Positions 1 to 13,700 of a stretch of DNA of 64,000 bases are shown here, one piece after another; the first letter of the stretch is position 1; each line of letters opens with the position of its first letter. The notes beneath the pieces are model-generated. The model was not told the origin of the DNA and ran no database searches. It saw nothing but the letters and a program-made list of their open reading frames with translations. The stretch is taken from NCBI GenBank assembly GCA_013396655.1, contig WBMV01001018.1, positions 310,001 through 374,000 of the forward strand. The letters are read 5' to 3'. The position numbers were made by a program, and so were the translations under genes. This DNA is from Campylorhamphus procurvoides (Eukaryota > Chordata > Aves > Passeriformes > Dendrocolaptidae).

Positions 1-3000
1 AGCTCAGACTTTTGTTGGTATTTTGTGCTTTTGAATAGAGGTTAATCTGGAGAAGGGGAGGTGGGGGGAAGGCAAGATTTGGGTCTACTGCAGTTGTGGT
101 GGAAATGTGATTTACACCTTAGCAGCTCTTGGCCACTGCAGAACATGGAGCTGGTCAAGTGTTTCCAGACAAACACTGCTTTGAACAGATCTTTTTGCCA
201 CAAAATCACCTTTGGGTTTGCAACTTTATAGCTTGGAAGAAGTTTTTGTTTGCCTGCAGCAATAAAATGCAGTGGATTTACTGGAGGGCAGAGGCTGATC
301 ATTAGATTTCATACGGAATTTTCAGCTGCTTTACTGAAGTTGGGATGGACTTCCATAGGTCTGGGACAGGGACTTGAGCCTTCTTGTGAAAAGATAATCA
401 GGAAATACCTGAAGGCACAATGAGAATTAAAGCATATTAATGTAGCCAAATTCTTGTCCAGATAGGTTGTTTCTAACCCTCAGGCACTTGGAACTGCTAC
501 AGTTCTGTGTTCCATGTCACGTGTGGCCACGTGTGCTCATCCAACAGTTGTTGTGGTATTGGGTATTGATGCATCCAGATCTGCATTTCATTCTGCATGT
601 TCCTCATCCATATGCTTGTGATGAGGCCCTCAGCAAATAATTCATTTTGTGTGTCTCATAAGCAGGATAAAACTCTTTTGCCCAAAGTTGTCAGTATCTT
701 CTGAATACAAATTCCAATATTAATCATGGTTTGGTTGTTTGGGGTTTTCTTGGTTGTTTTATATCTTTAGCAGGAGGCCAAGAACCAGGGGGTTGTTGGG
801 AATTGATAAACACCTGTCCCACCAAGCAGTGTTAGCCAAGTTCCCATCTCTGGTCAAGTAATCTGGAATGATAAGCAGCAATTGCTTCCCAAATAGAACA
901 TTTCAGAGCATTTAGTCCCAGAAGGCAAGTTACCATTGTCTTGGTGCACCTGAGGATATCTCTGAGCATAAAGCAAGAGGAAAAGGTGAGTCCAAGGTCA
1001 TTGCAGAGAATAATCTGCTAGAATTGATGTCTGAGACATGTTGGGCTATTGCATGTCATGGGGGAATATGAGCAAGTGGCCAAGCCATGGATGTGTTCTG
1101 TCACAAGTGGAGACAAATGTGTCACTGGGAAAAGCTCATGTTTTGCATTACCCATGATATGGCTTGTCCTTGATCCCATGAACTGTCCTAGTTTCCAAAC
1201 AGGGTGAAATCAGAAAGCATGTGGACCTCCATGTGGTGTAATTGAGAAATATGTTTAGAAAAATAAATCACTAACAGCTAGAGTTTTTTAGTCGTTGCTT
1301 TGAAATTCTCTAATTGGATTATCAGCAGATGGTGCCATTTCTATTGTCTTGCCTCACAGCAGTCTTTTCTGAGAAAAGGAACTAAAAAATATTTTATTTC
1401 TAATTAGAGGACTGTTTCATCTGGAAAATGTTGCAGTTAGTCATGTGCCTCATAGCTATTGTCAAATAGTGGTAGATAAGAGTTGCACTGATTCATAGAT
1501 CTTTCCTAGAGAATATGGATTGCAAATTGTAACCAGTGAAAAGTAAAACTGTGTTTTGCCCTGTGGTAATTAAAGAGGCACCATTGAGAAATAATGCCTT
1601 TCCAAAGCATATTTGTGCTGGAGATCTTTTGACTTATTCCTCTAGAAATTGAAACATAATATTTGCTATCGCAGCGTGGTTGATGTAACTTAGCTTGAAT
1701 TCTTTTCTTGTAACTGCTTCGCTAAGAGGGGAAAGCACTCTGGCTTGGAACATAAACTCTGTGCAAGCAGCTGAAACCATTTGTGTTGTAAGATCAGTGG
1801 AGATACAAGTTCTGCTTGAAACTAATTAGTGATGTAGCTGATCAATCCTCCTGAATGCTATGTAACTAATCATTTGTTGTTTTGGTGTATATACAACCAG
1901 GTGGAGAAGATTTTGGTTTTAGTCTGATGGGAGCAAACAGGCAAGCACTTAGTCCTGAATCAGTTGTGTTACTTCATTCACATCTCATTTAAAGTTATTT
2001 ACTGATCAATTTCCACTTACTTTGCCCTTTAGGGCTTGATTTTTATTTTTCTGTTAGGTCCATTTTGACTGTCAGTGTTTATTTAGGCTCTACAGTTGCT
2101 GATAGAGGTGGGTAAGTTTACCTGTCAACTTGGGGATCCCAGTTCTCTTATGCCTGGAGAAACTTGTGCAAAATGCCACCTTTATGAAAAATTTCCTTAA
2201 GTTTCCTCAGGGAAATTAAGATTTACAAGAGCAGAGAGGATGTGCTGTTGCCACTGAAGTGGCACATGAAGAGCAGATGTCCCCAAATCCAGAACTGACA
2301 ACCTAAATGTTCTAAAGGTCTTGGAAAATGAATACAGCTTTTAGACACTTCTGCTATGGTTGTTGCTTAATAATTTGGGGAAATTTTTGGCACACATTGC
2401 TTGAAGAGAATAATTGTAGCTTTTCATGTTAAGGATTTGACCTGTTTTGATTATATTTGCCACCAAAACTGTTAGAATGTAATCAAATACTTGCACAAGT
2501 TTATATTAAATCTAAACCTGTGGATTCAGCATACAAGGGTTTACTAATTATTATACATGGAATTCAGGTGCACACAGAACCCTGTGCAGTGTCTGAAACT
2601 TCTCTAATGGACAGGAAAGACAGATTTGAAATGACTTTTTTCAATCACTTATATAGATGTATTTTGCAATGGAAAAAGCAACACTGCGACTTGCAGTTGT
2701 TTACTGAAGCACTATCTGTGATAAAGCTGGAGGTGAAGAGTTGTCCAAAAGTTAACCTTGACAGAAATATATCCAGCAGTTTGCCATTTGTGGCATTGAC
2801 CAATAAATCATCTCTTCTGGGCTTTGTTACAACTCCCTAACCTTTGTGTCTGGAAATATAAAGATGCCTTTTCCTTGAACAGCCCTCCTGTGGGCTGTGA
2901 ACTGGGGAGTTCCAGAGCTGGTGATTCAATAGCAATCCCTGTCTGTACACTGATTTTTACTGTGGAAAGGCACTGCAGCCATGGGCCTGGTCTCTCTGAC

Positions 3001-6000
3001 CTGCTGCAGTGAGATCCTGCAGCAAGAATTGTGCACCCTGTCTTCAGAGGTGGGCTTGGAGGGGACACGTGCTCCTGGGGACAAGTTTGGTGGCACCAAT
3101 GCCAAATGCAGGGCAAAATACAGTTCTGAATGACTGAGGTCAGGGAATGAAATGCCACGTGAATTTACCTAAGCAAAGCACCTGGACTTGAGCTGGAAAT
3201 GAAAGGTTTAGAACTTGGGTAAAATAAGTCAGTTCACTTGTGACCTTTCACTGTTTGGAATTAAGAGTTACTCTAACTTTAGAAGGGACCAGATGACACT
3301 GTAAAGGATGTATTTATATTTGGTTTGGACAGCTGGGGTAGTGACATCACTGCTGCAGCATGTGTTTATAGGAATTATCAGGCTTGAGACACGTTCTGAG
3401 GGGTTTATGCCTGGGTTCACTGTGTCTGGTTTTGGATTTCCAGGCATGTGATGGGCTCTCTAGGGGTGATGCTGCTTGAGGCTGCACGACTGGCTGTGCC
3501 TCTACTGAATCCACATTGTAGGTACTGAGGATTTGCAATGCAATAATGGGTTAAGTAGGCAAAGTGAAACAAGTCTTGTATTTACTGGAGAGTTGCTTCT
3601 TGTGTTTCTTCTAGACAGATGCAAAGAAAGGCCTGCAGAAAAGCCCAAATGGTACCAGTAGGCACTAAACTGGGAGTGCCACTCCAGCTGTGCCTGTGCA
3701 TCTGTGCTCAGCAAACCTGGGGCACCCTGATACCTGACTTCAGGGGCTTGCAGTCCCCAAGGACCTATTCCAGCAAACTGAAAAGGGACAGAACATACTT
3801 GAGTTTTTTCAGGAGCTGGGATGCTCTTGTCAAGAAGAACTCAATGGTGAAGCCCAAAACAGAAAAGCAGCCTGTTTTAGGTAGGGATGAGTGGGGGAAG
3901 GAAGGGGTATGAACATCTGGAGGGAAGAAAGGATAAGAATGGAAGAGCAAAGGGCAGGCTCACAGCACAGGTAATTCCCATACACCCTGTTGTGCAAGAG
4001 GCAGGGGCTGGGGCTCAATCAGTCTGTGCAGATTGAAAAGGAATCTGAAAATTATAAACAGAGAAAAAGGAATTTTTTTTACCATGTTTGGTTTTGTCCT
4101 GATATTCTGCCTTCTGATGATGTGCTGTTTATTAAATCAATTAACTTCAGACCATTAAGGAAATTAGTTCACTCAGAATCATGTATTTTAGATCAGCTTT
4201 TCCATGCTCCAAGGTGGGGACTTCACTCATGTTTGATAGCCTGGAAAACTTGAGATCTAGACCTTCTTGCTGTCAGATTTAATCTGAAGTTTGGGTTAGA
4301 ACAATATTTTTGTCATGACAATGCAATCAATGTTAGTAAATCCTAAGGCTCACATGACTTCTGGAAGTTTGGGTGTTACTGGGGGAAGAGCAAACGTTTT
4401 CTACAGCCTGATTCTTGTACCAAGACTGTGTATTTCAATAAATAATTCATTGAGCACCACTCAGTCAGGACCCTCAGGGCACCAACAGGCTTTAGTGGCC
4501 CAGACCTCACCTGGGACCCACATCAACCCTGCCCATGTGTGTTTATCCACAGCCACTGCAGTAGGAGAAACATTCCGAGCAGAAGCACAATAGGGATATA
4601 AGTTTGTTATATCTTTGTACATCCCAAGGCTTTTGGTAGCATAATTTGGGACAGAAGTGCTGGTGGTGGCCTTTTATTTCCCTCTGGCAGGAGCTCGAGT
4701 GGGGCAGCAATGTTGACATGATGTAATAATGAAGGGTTCAGGGCATCTGTGCCAGACCTCAGCTGGTGTGCTTCAGCCACTTTGTTTTGTTACTAGAAAA
4801 TTTTCAAGTGCTGATTTTCTTCTTTATTGCTGAATTTAAATTTCTGAGTTCAAAATAAATCCTTGATCCTTTAGGGTCGCTCACCTGGAGTTTATCTGAA
4901 GTCTCCCAAAGCTGTTCTGGTGACTCTGCTTTCTGTGGTGTTCTTGCTGGTTCAGGACCAGCTTAGTTTACTGGTCTAGAGCAAATACACCCAAATCAGA
5001 AGATCATTACCCAGACTGGCCCTGGTACTGCTACAAAAAGTAGCCAAAGAGTGTGTAATGATGCCATAAGCTGTTATTGTGCATGGCTGTTCCTGGGCCA
5101 CGGAGATGTACTAGTTCATGTGGATCTGCTTTTTAGAATCATTCAACATGTTTTCTAAGGATACAACAGTCCAGATTTTTACCCAAGAGCACCAGCTGTC
5201 TCTTCTTGGCAGTTCACTACCTTATTTCCAGTATCCTTGGAGTCTGACACAGATCTGGTATTGATCTTAGAGGGTTGAAGTCTTTTCACAGTGGAGCTTT
5301 CAATTACTTGAATCTTTAGCGAGGTGAATTCCTTTCAAGCTGTCCCAGCTGTGAGAGCTGAAAGGTGAATCACAGACAAACTGGAATTCCTAAGACAAAG
5401 ACAGAGATATAGATGTGTGCCTGAAGGAGAATTCTGCTGAGAGCTTATCTTCTGCCTTCTCTATGAAATTCTGCCAGGAACTGAACAATAAAACTTTTCT
5501 TCCAGCAGTGAAGTCATAGTATTGTCCTCCAGCAAAACCCACCTCTTCCAGGTCCTGGGAGCAATGCTCAGTGTGCTGCTGAGTTACTGAAAAGCTGGCA
5601 TGGCAAAATTAAGGTGGAATTCCTGATCCAGCAGTTTGCCACATCCTGAACCAAGTGAAAATGCTTGCCTGTATCTGTACTTGGCTCACCTAAAAATGTG
5701 TGGTCGTGGAGAAGGGGCTTGGGCAGGAAAATGTGAAGGGAAGTCACTGGCACCTGCCTTGTTTATCCCTGCTCACTGGTTTATTGGTATGGGATTTCAG
5801 AGGAGTAGCTGCATTTTAAAGGAAAGCTTATATTGCATTCATTCTGGAGTGATTTGTGGTGCTGCTCCCCCAACAGCCCTATGCTGGCCCTGCCTTCTGT
5901 GCCTTTGTGATCAGAGACCCAGATGCAAAAGTGAATTGAAGTGAAATTCAAGGAAAATGGCACAGGAACCAGTAAATGGGAATAATGTGCTGCTCTTACA

Positions 6001-8131
6001 TTGAACACATTATTTGCCAGTTCCCCAATCAAAAACCTGGGGCACCTGTAACTGTTGCCACAAGTGTTAGAAGTCTCCTTTCAAGTTGTGATTTTCTGGT
6101 CTCAGATGATTTCTTTGCTTCCTGATGATTTTGTGTGATGCAGTCCCATAGGACTGGCACAATTCTTGTGCAATATGCAAAAGCCATTCTGAAGACAACA
6201 GGATTTAGTGCATTGCAGCTTTTGTTGTAGGACCAGCTGTGGTAGATAGCAGTGCTTCTGCTTTTGAAGCTTTATCTTGCCTCATCAAAGTGAGGGCAGG
6301 ATGAAACTGTTTTTTCCATGCCAGATACCCTGACTGGCAGATGTCTGCTGATCCTTTAGGGGGCTGAGTGGGTTTTGTCTTCTTTTTTATTGTTTTGTTT
6401 TCTTCCACAAACTCTTTAATCATCCCAAGTGTGACTGAGGTCTCAAAGCCATGCTACAGAAGTGTTCCAATGCTTATGAATGTTTAAGGTCTTATCCCTC
6501 TTGTGAAAATGTAATTAGGTCTGCCAACTCCTGGATTTTCCTTCCTTCAAATTTGCTTTAATGTTAGTGGGGGGTCCAAAGCCTTTTGCCTTTGTGTGTC
6601 TGTGGAATGATCCTTTCATCAGAGTGGGGAGGTACAAGTTGTGTTTCATGAGACTGAAGCCTGACCATACACAAAGTGAGTGCCAAGGGCAGGGCAATGA
6701 CATAAACCAGGTTGGAAGAAACAGTAGAGAGGCTGGAAAGGTGATCTAGAAACAGTAGGAAGAGGGAAAATAAGGGTCAAAGTATCAAAATCATGGAAGA
6801 GAGGAGCATCAATTGTGTTAACTTCATAACAGGTCCTTTACTTTAGAGCTGTACTAAGTTTATCATCAGTTCTTCAGTTTGTGTTCCAAAGTGGCCACAC
6901 CTCACACTGGATGTGCCACGATGCAATTAAAAATAACAAGAATGAGTCTTTTAATTGTGCTTGCCCCCAGCAAGCTTTGGTTCATAAATAAATATGGAGT
7001 TGACTTAGTGAAATGTAATCAATACATAACAATGTTCAGTGGAAGTTGGCAAGTTAATGTAGTTTAGTTTTAGAGAAGGATGGGGGTGGGATACCAGCAG
7101 TATCTTTATATCCAAGCAAATAGTCCTGCACACACTTGAATTATCAGGGCAAATATTCCTCTGAGGAAACAGAGTGAATGTGGGTTTGGTTTTTATAGTC
7201 TTGGATGTCAGTGAGCCAAATTCAGTCATCCCAACATCAGATGCTTGTGACACTGACTCCTCTCAATTAGTATTACATTTATTAATTAGTATTTCTTTAC
7301 TTTCAAGGTCTCATTGATGTGACACTTGTTTGGTTTGGTGGGGTTTTGTTTGGGTGGTTTTTTTAAGTCTGGTACTAAATCCCTGAAACCAACTTGCACA
7401 TGGGTCAAGTTTTAGCTAACAAGTTCTAATAGAAATGTGAAGGGGGAAACAGAGCTCACATTGCCACTAAATCCTGAAAATGATAGTCCTTTAACTCATT
7501 TACCAAAAGGAAAAGGAGCCTTTCAGTTGTATTGAAGCTGCTCTGCTGTCAATGTGTCACACCCTTGCTTCCCTGATTCCCTTCCTTTTTGCTGCTTTGG
7601 GGAGTTTGGATCCATGGCAATCTCTTGTCCTCAAAGGACAGTGCTGGTGCTGTTATTTAGTGTCAATAATGTACAAGGTATTTGTGCTGCAAGGTGAACT
7701 TGTCAGACTTCCTAACTCTCCATCACTGATATTCCCTGGCTAACAGTTCTCAGGGAATGCCCTTGGAATTATGGAACATGTAGGTGAGTAACTTGGAGGG
7801 CAGTTCCTGCCTGCTTGGATCTGTGTGACCCTTGTGTGACAGCACTGATCTCAGCAGGAGCCAGCTTATTTGGCATGGTACACCTTCCAAAGGAATCTGG
7901 GTGACAGCAAAGCCTGCCAGTTTGCTAAATGGAGCTTGTTGACAATGAGCAGAGTTTTAAACAAATCATGGAGTATCTCAGATCAGGATCTGCAGGAAAG
8001 TGTTTGAGTTACCTCTTATCAAAGGGTTTTGCCAAATATCAACTAAATGGGGCATAGACATGATTTAGTGTACTTAATTAGCTCTCAGTAATGAACGTGG
8101 AGTGCCATGCTTGTTTTGTTTGTTCCAGTCA
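1..8131. other. Intergenic DNA, no supported gene
   Basis: AT-rich, CpG-poor sequence with stop codons in every frame. The longest frame is 127 codons (2457-2840, + strand). It has no recognisable domain, low-complexity codon use and no splice-site support. No recognised transposon, RNA gene or CpG patch was seen. Confidence 0.6.
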
Positions 8132-8173
8132 ACATCTCCAAATCCATATCTGACATCTCCAAATCCATATCTG
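8132..8173. repeat. Perfect 21-bp tandem duplication
   Basis: The unit ACATCTCCAAATCCATATCTG occupies 8132-8152 and is repeated without a mismatch at 8153-8173. It is not part of a coding frame. Identity of the two copies suggests a recent duplication. Confidence 0.9.
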
Positions 8174-10695
8174 GAAAATTAGAGGTACATGAACCTGTTT
8201 TGCTGGGCTCTTTAAAGGTCTTGGCTGGGATCAGTGGTATCCAATAAACCTTTAACTGCCATATATTTTATTTCCCATTTCATAGGCAACCTCGAGACAG
8301 TTAATAATACCTGATGACTTTAGCTCTCCTCTTCTGGTAACTTTTTTTACTCACCTGCCCCCTCACTATTTTCCTCCCCCCACCCAAAAAGAGAAAGTGT
8401 TCTCATTTTGACTACTTGTTGATGGTTTCCAGAGAGGAAGATTGATCCCAAATTACTTGTAAACATGATTTAATCAAGGGTTGAACTTGTCTAATGACAA
8501 AACAGAACTTAGGGCGTAGTTTCAATTGCACTGTTAGAGGGCTTTAATTCAGAGGAATGTTTTCCTTTAATCTTTCTTGCCTCAACATGTGTCCTTTTCT
8601 TCCTCCCATCAGGTTTTTTTAATCCTGATATAGGCTTATATGCAATATCCTAAGTTGTTAATATGTTGAAGTTCTGATGAAAGGCAATTGTACATAAACC
8701 AATTTGTTTTGGCAAGAGCTTGTGCCAAAAGTAAGCCCTCCCTTGATGTGTCAGTACAGAAATAAACAGAGGAGGGAGGAAAAATGCTGGAGAAACAAAC
8801 ACAAATAGACTTTGGACACAGAAACACTCTAAGTTTACAAATAGCATCTATTAAACAAACATGAAGACTGGAAAGTTAAACAAAGTGAAGTTCCCCAGAT
8901 ACATGAAAGCCCTTACTACTAAGCCTTTAAATAAAACAGAAGATATGAAATTGAAGTGATGAGGTGATTGTTGGTCTTGCCAATTTGCTTTCTTGGAAGG
9001 CTTCAATGCACAATTGCTCCCATTGCAGTGGCAGCTTCAGGGATCCCACTCGGGCTGTGATGACAATCTTGCTGTCCTGACCAGCCCCAGGGCAGCCTTT
9101 TGCTTTGTGGGATGTTTGGAGGACACATGTTTTGATTTGCTGCTTCATATCACACCAGTATGCTTGCAAAGCAGGCTCTGGGGGGTGCTAAGTATGTGGC
9201 TTCTGGAGACTTGTGTGTCTGTAGCAGTGTCTGGTCACATGAAGAGAAACACTTGGAGAAAAGGAAATGTCTCAGGTCACATCAGGCTCTTGGTCACCTG
9301 AACAATTCACAAACCTGCAGGAGGTCAGGAGAGAGCTGATCACACACTGATCAGCAGCCAGCCAAGCTGAACCAGGGGCTCAGTAGGCTTGTCTGCCTCA
9401 TGGTTTTCAGGCACAGGGAGAATCCTCTCCAGACCTCTGGAGCCTTGTCATGGCCCAGCTGCAGCAGGAAGGGAGCAGGACCTCTTGCCATCACTCCTTG
9501 GGTTCCAGTGTCAGGGTGTTGGGGCAGCTGAGAGGGGAGCTCCTGTTCTGAGTCTGTGCTCACAGCTGGAAATGAACTGACAAGTCAGCTCTACTTCTGT
9601 CCATTAATATAAACCCTGTGGAACCCACAGAAATAGCCCATAGTTTGTGCTACAGGTCTATGGGTTATACCAGTAACTGCAAGGCAGATAAACTTGCTGA
9701 TCCTCCAGACTATCTCCTTGTTTGCTGGATTCATCCTGTCAAGAACTAGAAAGAAAACTCTATTAGTGAACCAGTGACGAAATTCAGGTTATCCTACAGC
9801 TCTTCCATCCTGAGTTCTGTGAGTGTGCTCTCTGGTTTCGTGCTGGGGAAAAGTATAAATCAAGTAGAGTAACTTGCTTTTTGATAAGGATTAACAAATC
9901 TGGCTGTAAAAAATGGTCCCCCAGTGCAATGGCAGCACATGCACTTCATGATCTCAGTGTTCCAGTAGTTGATCTGCACTGAAATCTGATGAGGCATTCA
10001 TGTAGTTAGCAAATAATATCTACTAATTATTAATAAATAACCCTCCTGGTTGGCGCTACTCTGGAGTTGCTGGGATTAAAAGTGAGAATCGGATCTCTTG
10101 GAGAAACTTGCTGGCCTTTGTGGCTGGGATTGAAACTTAACGTGAAACTAGTTGAGTCTGAAGATAATGAAGGCAAATGAAAAGAAATCAGTCAAAGATT
10201 ATAATGAGAATCACAATGGTGTCAGATCAGAATCTCTTTGTAATGTGAGCACTGGAATTAATCTTGCACCCAATGAAGCACTCAGGGCTGGTGGCTATCC
10301 TGGTTTTTCTGATGTGTGACACAAATTGGCAGCTATGGGGGAATCAGTGTAGCTGTGCCCTGTCCTCAGCCAGCCTAGGCCAGCAGAAGGCTTGGTCATA
10401 CAGTGGTGACACTGCTCTGGGGTTTGGTGTTTTTCTTACAGCTCCCCATTCCATGGGGAGCAGAACTGTGATATATAATGATTGAAAACAACCACAAGAA
10501 CCTTGCAAATCAAATCAAAGGAAACAGAAGCATTTTCACTGTGATCTTTTCTCCACAGAAAAATATAATGCTGTCACTTGACACCAAAGAAATGCAGTAA
10601 CAAACTTTATTTGCCAAATCACTATCTTGATATTTGTCCTGTTGTGTTCTATCAGATGTATATCCCAAGTGACAGGAATTTTAATACCAAGTGAT

Positions 10696-10742
10696 TGGGT
10701 TTTTGGGGTTTTTTTGTTGTTGGTTTTGGGTTTTTTTTTTTT
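10696..10742. repeat. T/G-rich low-complexity tract
   Basis: Alternating GGG and T5-T12 runs occupy about 45 bp of intergenic DNA. No larger repeat was recognised around it. Confidence 0.75.
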
Positions 10743-13700
10743 ACAAAATTGAGCATGTGCTAAATGCAAGAGTGAAACCCAAAAGATGTCTCTGTACGTG
10801 GCCTGTGCAATGATGGAACATTGACTGACTCAGATTTAGCCACTGCAGTTAAAGAAAAATCTTAAAGACTTAATGTAGACTTCTGAAATGCTTTGAGCAG
10901 TTCTTGAGCTTGTGTTCCAACAAGTGTGGCTGCAGCACATCAGTCTCTTTGGACTGACAAGAAGTCCTGTCAAATGTGCCTGCTCCATGACCAGGCCCTG
11001 AGAGCCTGACTCCTCTCTTGCAGTTAATTTTTTATTAACTCCTTGTAGGGTAGGGGGGTTTTATCTCTGGTTTGGAGGATTTGCAGAATTGATCCTCTTT
11101 CTCCTGGGGCCAACAGTGCTGAGGGAATGCAGGAGAGTTCTACCCTTGCTTCTATGTCTGTTGTAAAGACAGCACTTCAGCCACCACTCAATTATGTCTA
11201 AGATATTCTCACCTGTATTGCTTCCCCAGGAATTTGATTTTAGGAAATGAAAGAGGCTGTTGGGCTAATTTAGGTGCATGGCTCCTTGGGTTTCTTCTCT
11301 TGGAAAGCTACAGCTTTCCTGGGAAATACTGGTGGCATTCTTGTCTTGCTTTCCATAGTGTCTGTACAACATTCTAGGAATTGCAACACCAGGAGCTTCC
11401 TGTGCATGTACCAAAAAACCCCACTTGACTGAGCTCTTCTTGCTTCTATAAGGGACAAACTGTGACCCTGTGTGGTTTTATGCACACTCACATGGAACAC
11501 CCCAAAGGCTGGTGGGATGTCTCTCCCTGGAGTCAACTGAATTCTCAAATGGTTCCCTTAGGAGGCTGAGCTCCAGGAGTGGAGCCCTCAAGGACTGGGA
11601 GGGAGGGAGCCCTGCCCCGTGGGAGGTGTTGTGCAAACAGAAGAGACCTGAGATCAACAGGAAGAACCTCTGCAGAAAAGGCCCCCAAGGATGGATCAAG
11701 CAACCTGTAAATGTACCTTGAGCAAAGCTTTGCAGCATGACGTTCCATCCCCACCCTCCCACTGCTGCTTAGTGCCAACAATAAAAATAAAACAGCTTTC
11801 TGGTTCAGGTTTTTATTAGAAGTGGTTTGGGACTATAAACAAAGATTGCCCTTTTTGATTTCTGCTGTGTTGAGGGAAATACAAGAGTGTGATGTCAGTA
11901 TAAAGAAAAGGGTGGCATCAGGGATGCCAGACTCCATTATCTGCCTAGCTGGAACAATACGTAGGCACTGCAGGTTTTGGCTCACGGGCTTGAAAGGGAG
12001 ATGACTCATAAAATCTTAGCCTTAGGAGTCTTGTTCATTCTGATAATCAGTAACTTTAATTAATGTGAATCTCTGAAAACTAATGAAAAGCAAACAGAAA
12101 TGTATTTGATTTACCACTCCTGTAACTGACTCTGCTGGAGCAGGAGCGAGCTGAGTCACTCCCATTGCAAGAAGCAACAAGCTGGTTGTGCCTTCACAGA
12201 AGGTGGTCATGGACAGGAGTGGTGAGACTCTGCTAGCAGACAGCAGTCCCAAGGCTGATAGTGAGAAATGAATAATCCACCTGTTTCCATTTGCTTTATT
12301 CTATGTGTGACTCAAGGCTGGACTGGAACTCTTACAGCACTTGATCCAAAACCAGTCAACAACTGACCAGGCACATTTCCAGCTGTGGTTGAATGGATAT
12401 TCCCATAACTGAAATCTTCAGTGTGCTGGGTGTTGACTTATTAATTTCATGGGAATTTTCAGTTTGTGATGAAATTAGTAGTGGTAGATGGAGGTATGGG
12501 GTTTGGAATATGAAAGACTCAGTTGGGATTACTACAGTCCCCAAGTTAAATCCAAGCTAGAACTCTTCCTTATTTCATTTTGAAAGCTGCTCTATTGTAA
12601 GTGCTCAATGCTGAGCTCCACTCCTGCACCTACAAAAGTTGTGTTCAGCTTTGGAAAAAAAGAGCCATGAACTTTCTACCTTAGGCTTGATAGGCAGATT
12701 TAAAATACACAAGAATAATTGTTTAGAAAACTGAAGTACATAGGCATTTATGTGTGAAAAAGTATAACAAACTAATAAAACTGGCAGAATAATTCTGTTT
12801 AGATTTTATGTCACAGAGAGTAGCTGGATAATTGAAATAACCATACTGGCTCTGGTAGTTGCTTTTTGCCTGAGTGTTGGTTTTTGGCTGACCTTAAACC
12901 CACACATTTTCAACCTCTATGAAGCATTTAAGAGGAATAGAATGCACAGCATGTGACTGCTCCGGTCAAATGTATTTTCTGAGGGTTTTTTTTCTCAGTT
13001 CAGTGTTTTTGGGGTAGGGGAACTGTTCTTTCAGCTAAAAGGTTGAAGTGACAAAGAATGTATGCAAACACTTAGTGTACTTCAGGATGGATTGTAACAG
13101 GATCATCCTTCAGTCCTCTTAACACCACTCCCTTCAAGTTACTTTTATCCTCAAGGCCTTCTTTTCAGTTTCTAAGAACTACAAGTAGGGGAATAAACTA
13201 AAATTCTCCTTAGGATAGTCATTGATAACTTGTTGATCAGCAGTGTTGCAGGAGAGGAGTGTTTTAATGGCATAGTAAACTCTTCAGCAGCCAAGATGGA
13301 GCTTTTAATTGCTGGAATTGGAGTGCAGGAGTTAAGTCCATTGCACAGAGAAACCCTCAGTGATAGTAATTCCAAGGGATTTACTGTTTTCATGTCCTTC
13401 TCCTCTCCCATTCCTAGTAAGGAGCCTATAAATAATTCATACCAAGCCTTGGGGACAGTCCCTTTCACAACACTAGTGGGTCACTGCACTTCTAGCAGTT
13501 AATTCACATCTCTACATTATAATAATTCAACACTGAAAAGTTCAGCTGAGAAGCCTTGTTCTCACAAGTCAGAAATGCCTTCAGTGGTTCTTGGAACACT
13601 CTTGATGAAATAAATGCCTGTTAACTCCAAAACCAGACTTGTGGATCCGGTTGGCCAGTGCTGTGAATTTTGGGCACTTAGTTATCAGTCTTCCTTGCTG

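Noticed and set aside
2457..2840. 127-codon + strand frame
   Set aside because: AT-rich, no homology recognised, no promoter or splice context; consistent with chance.
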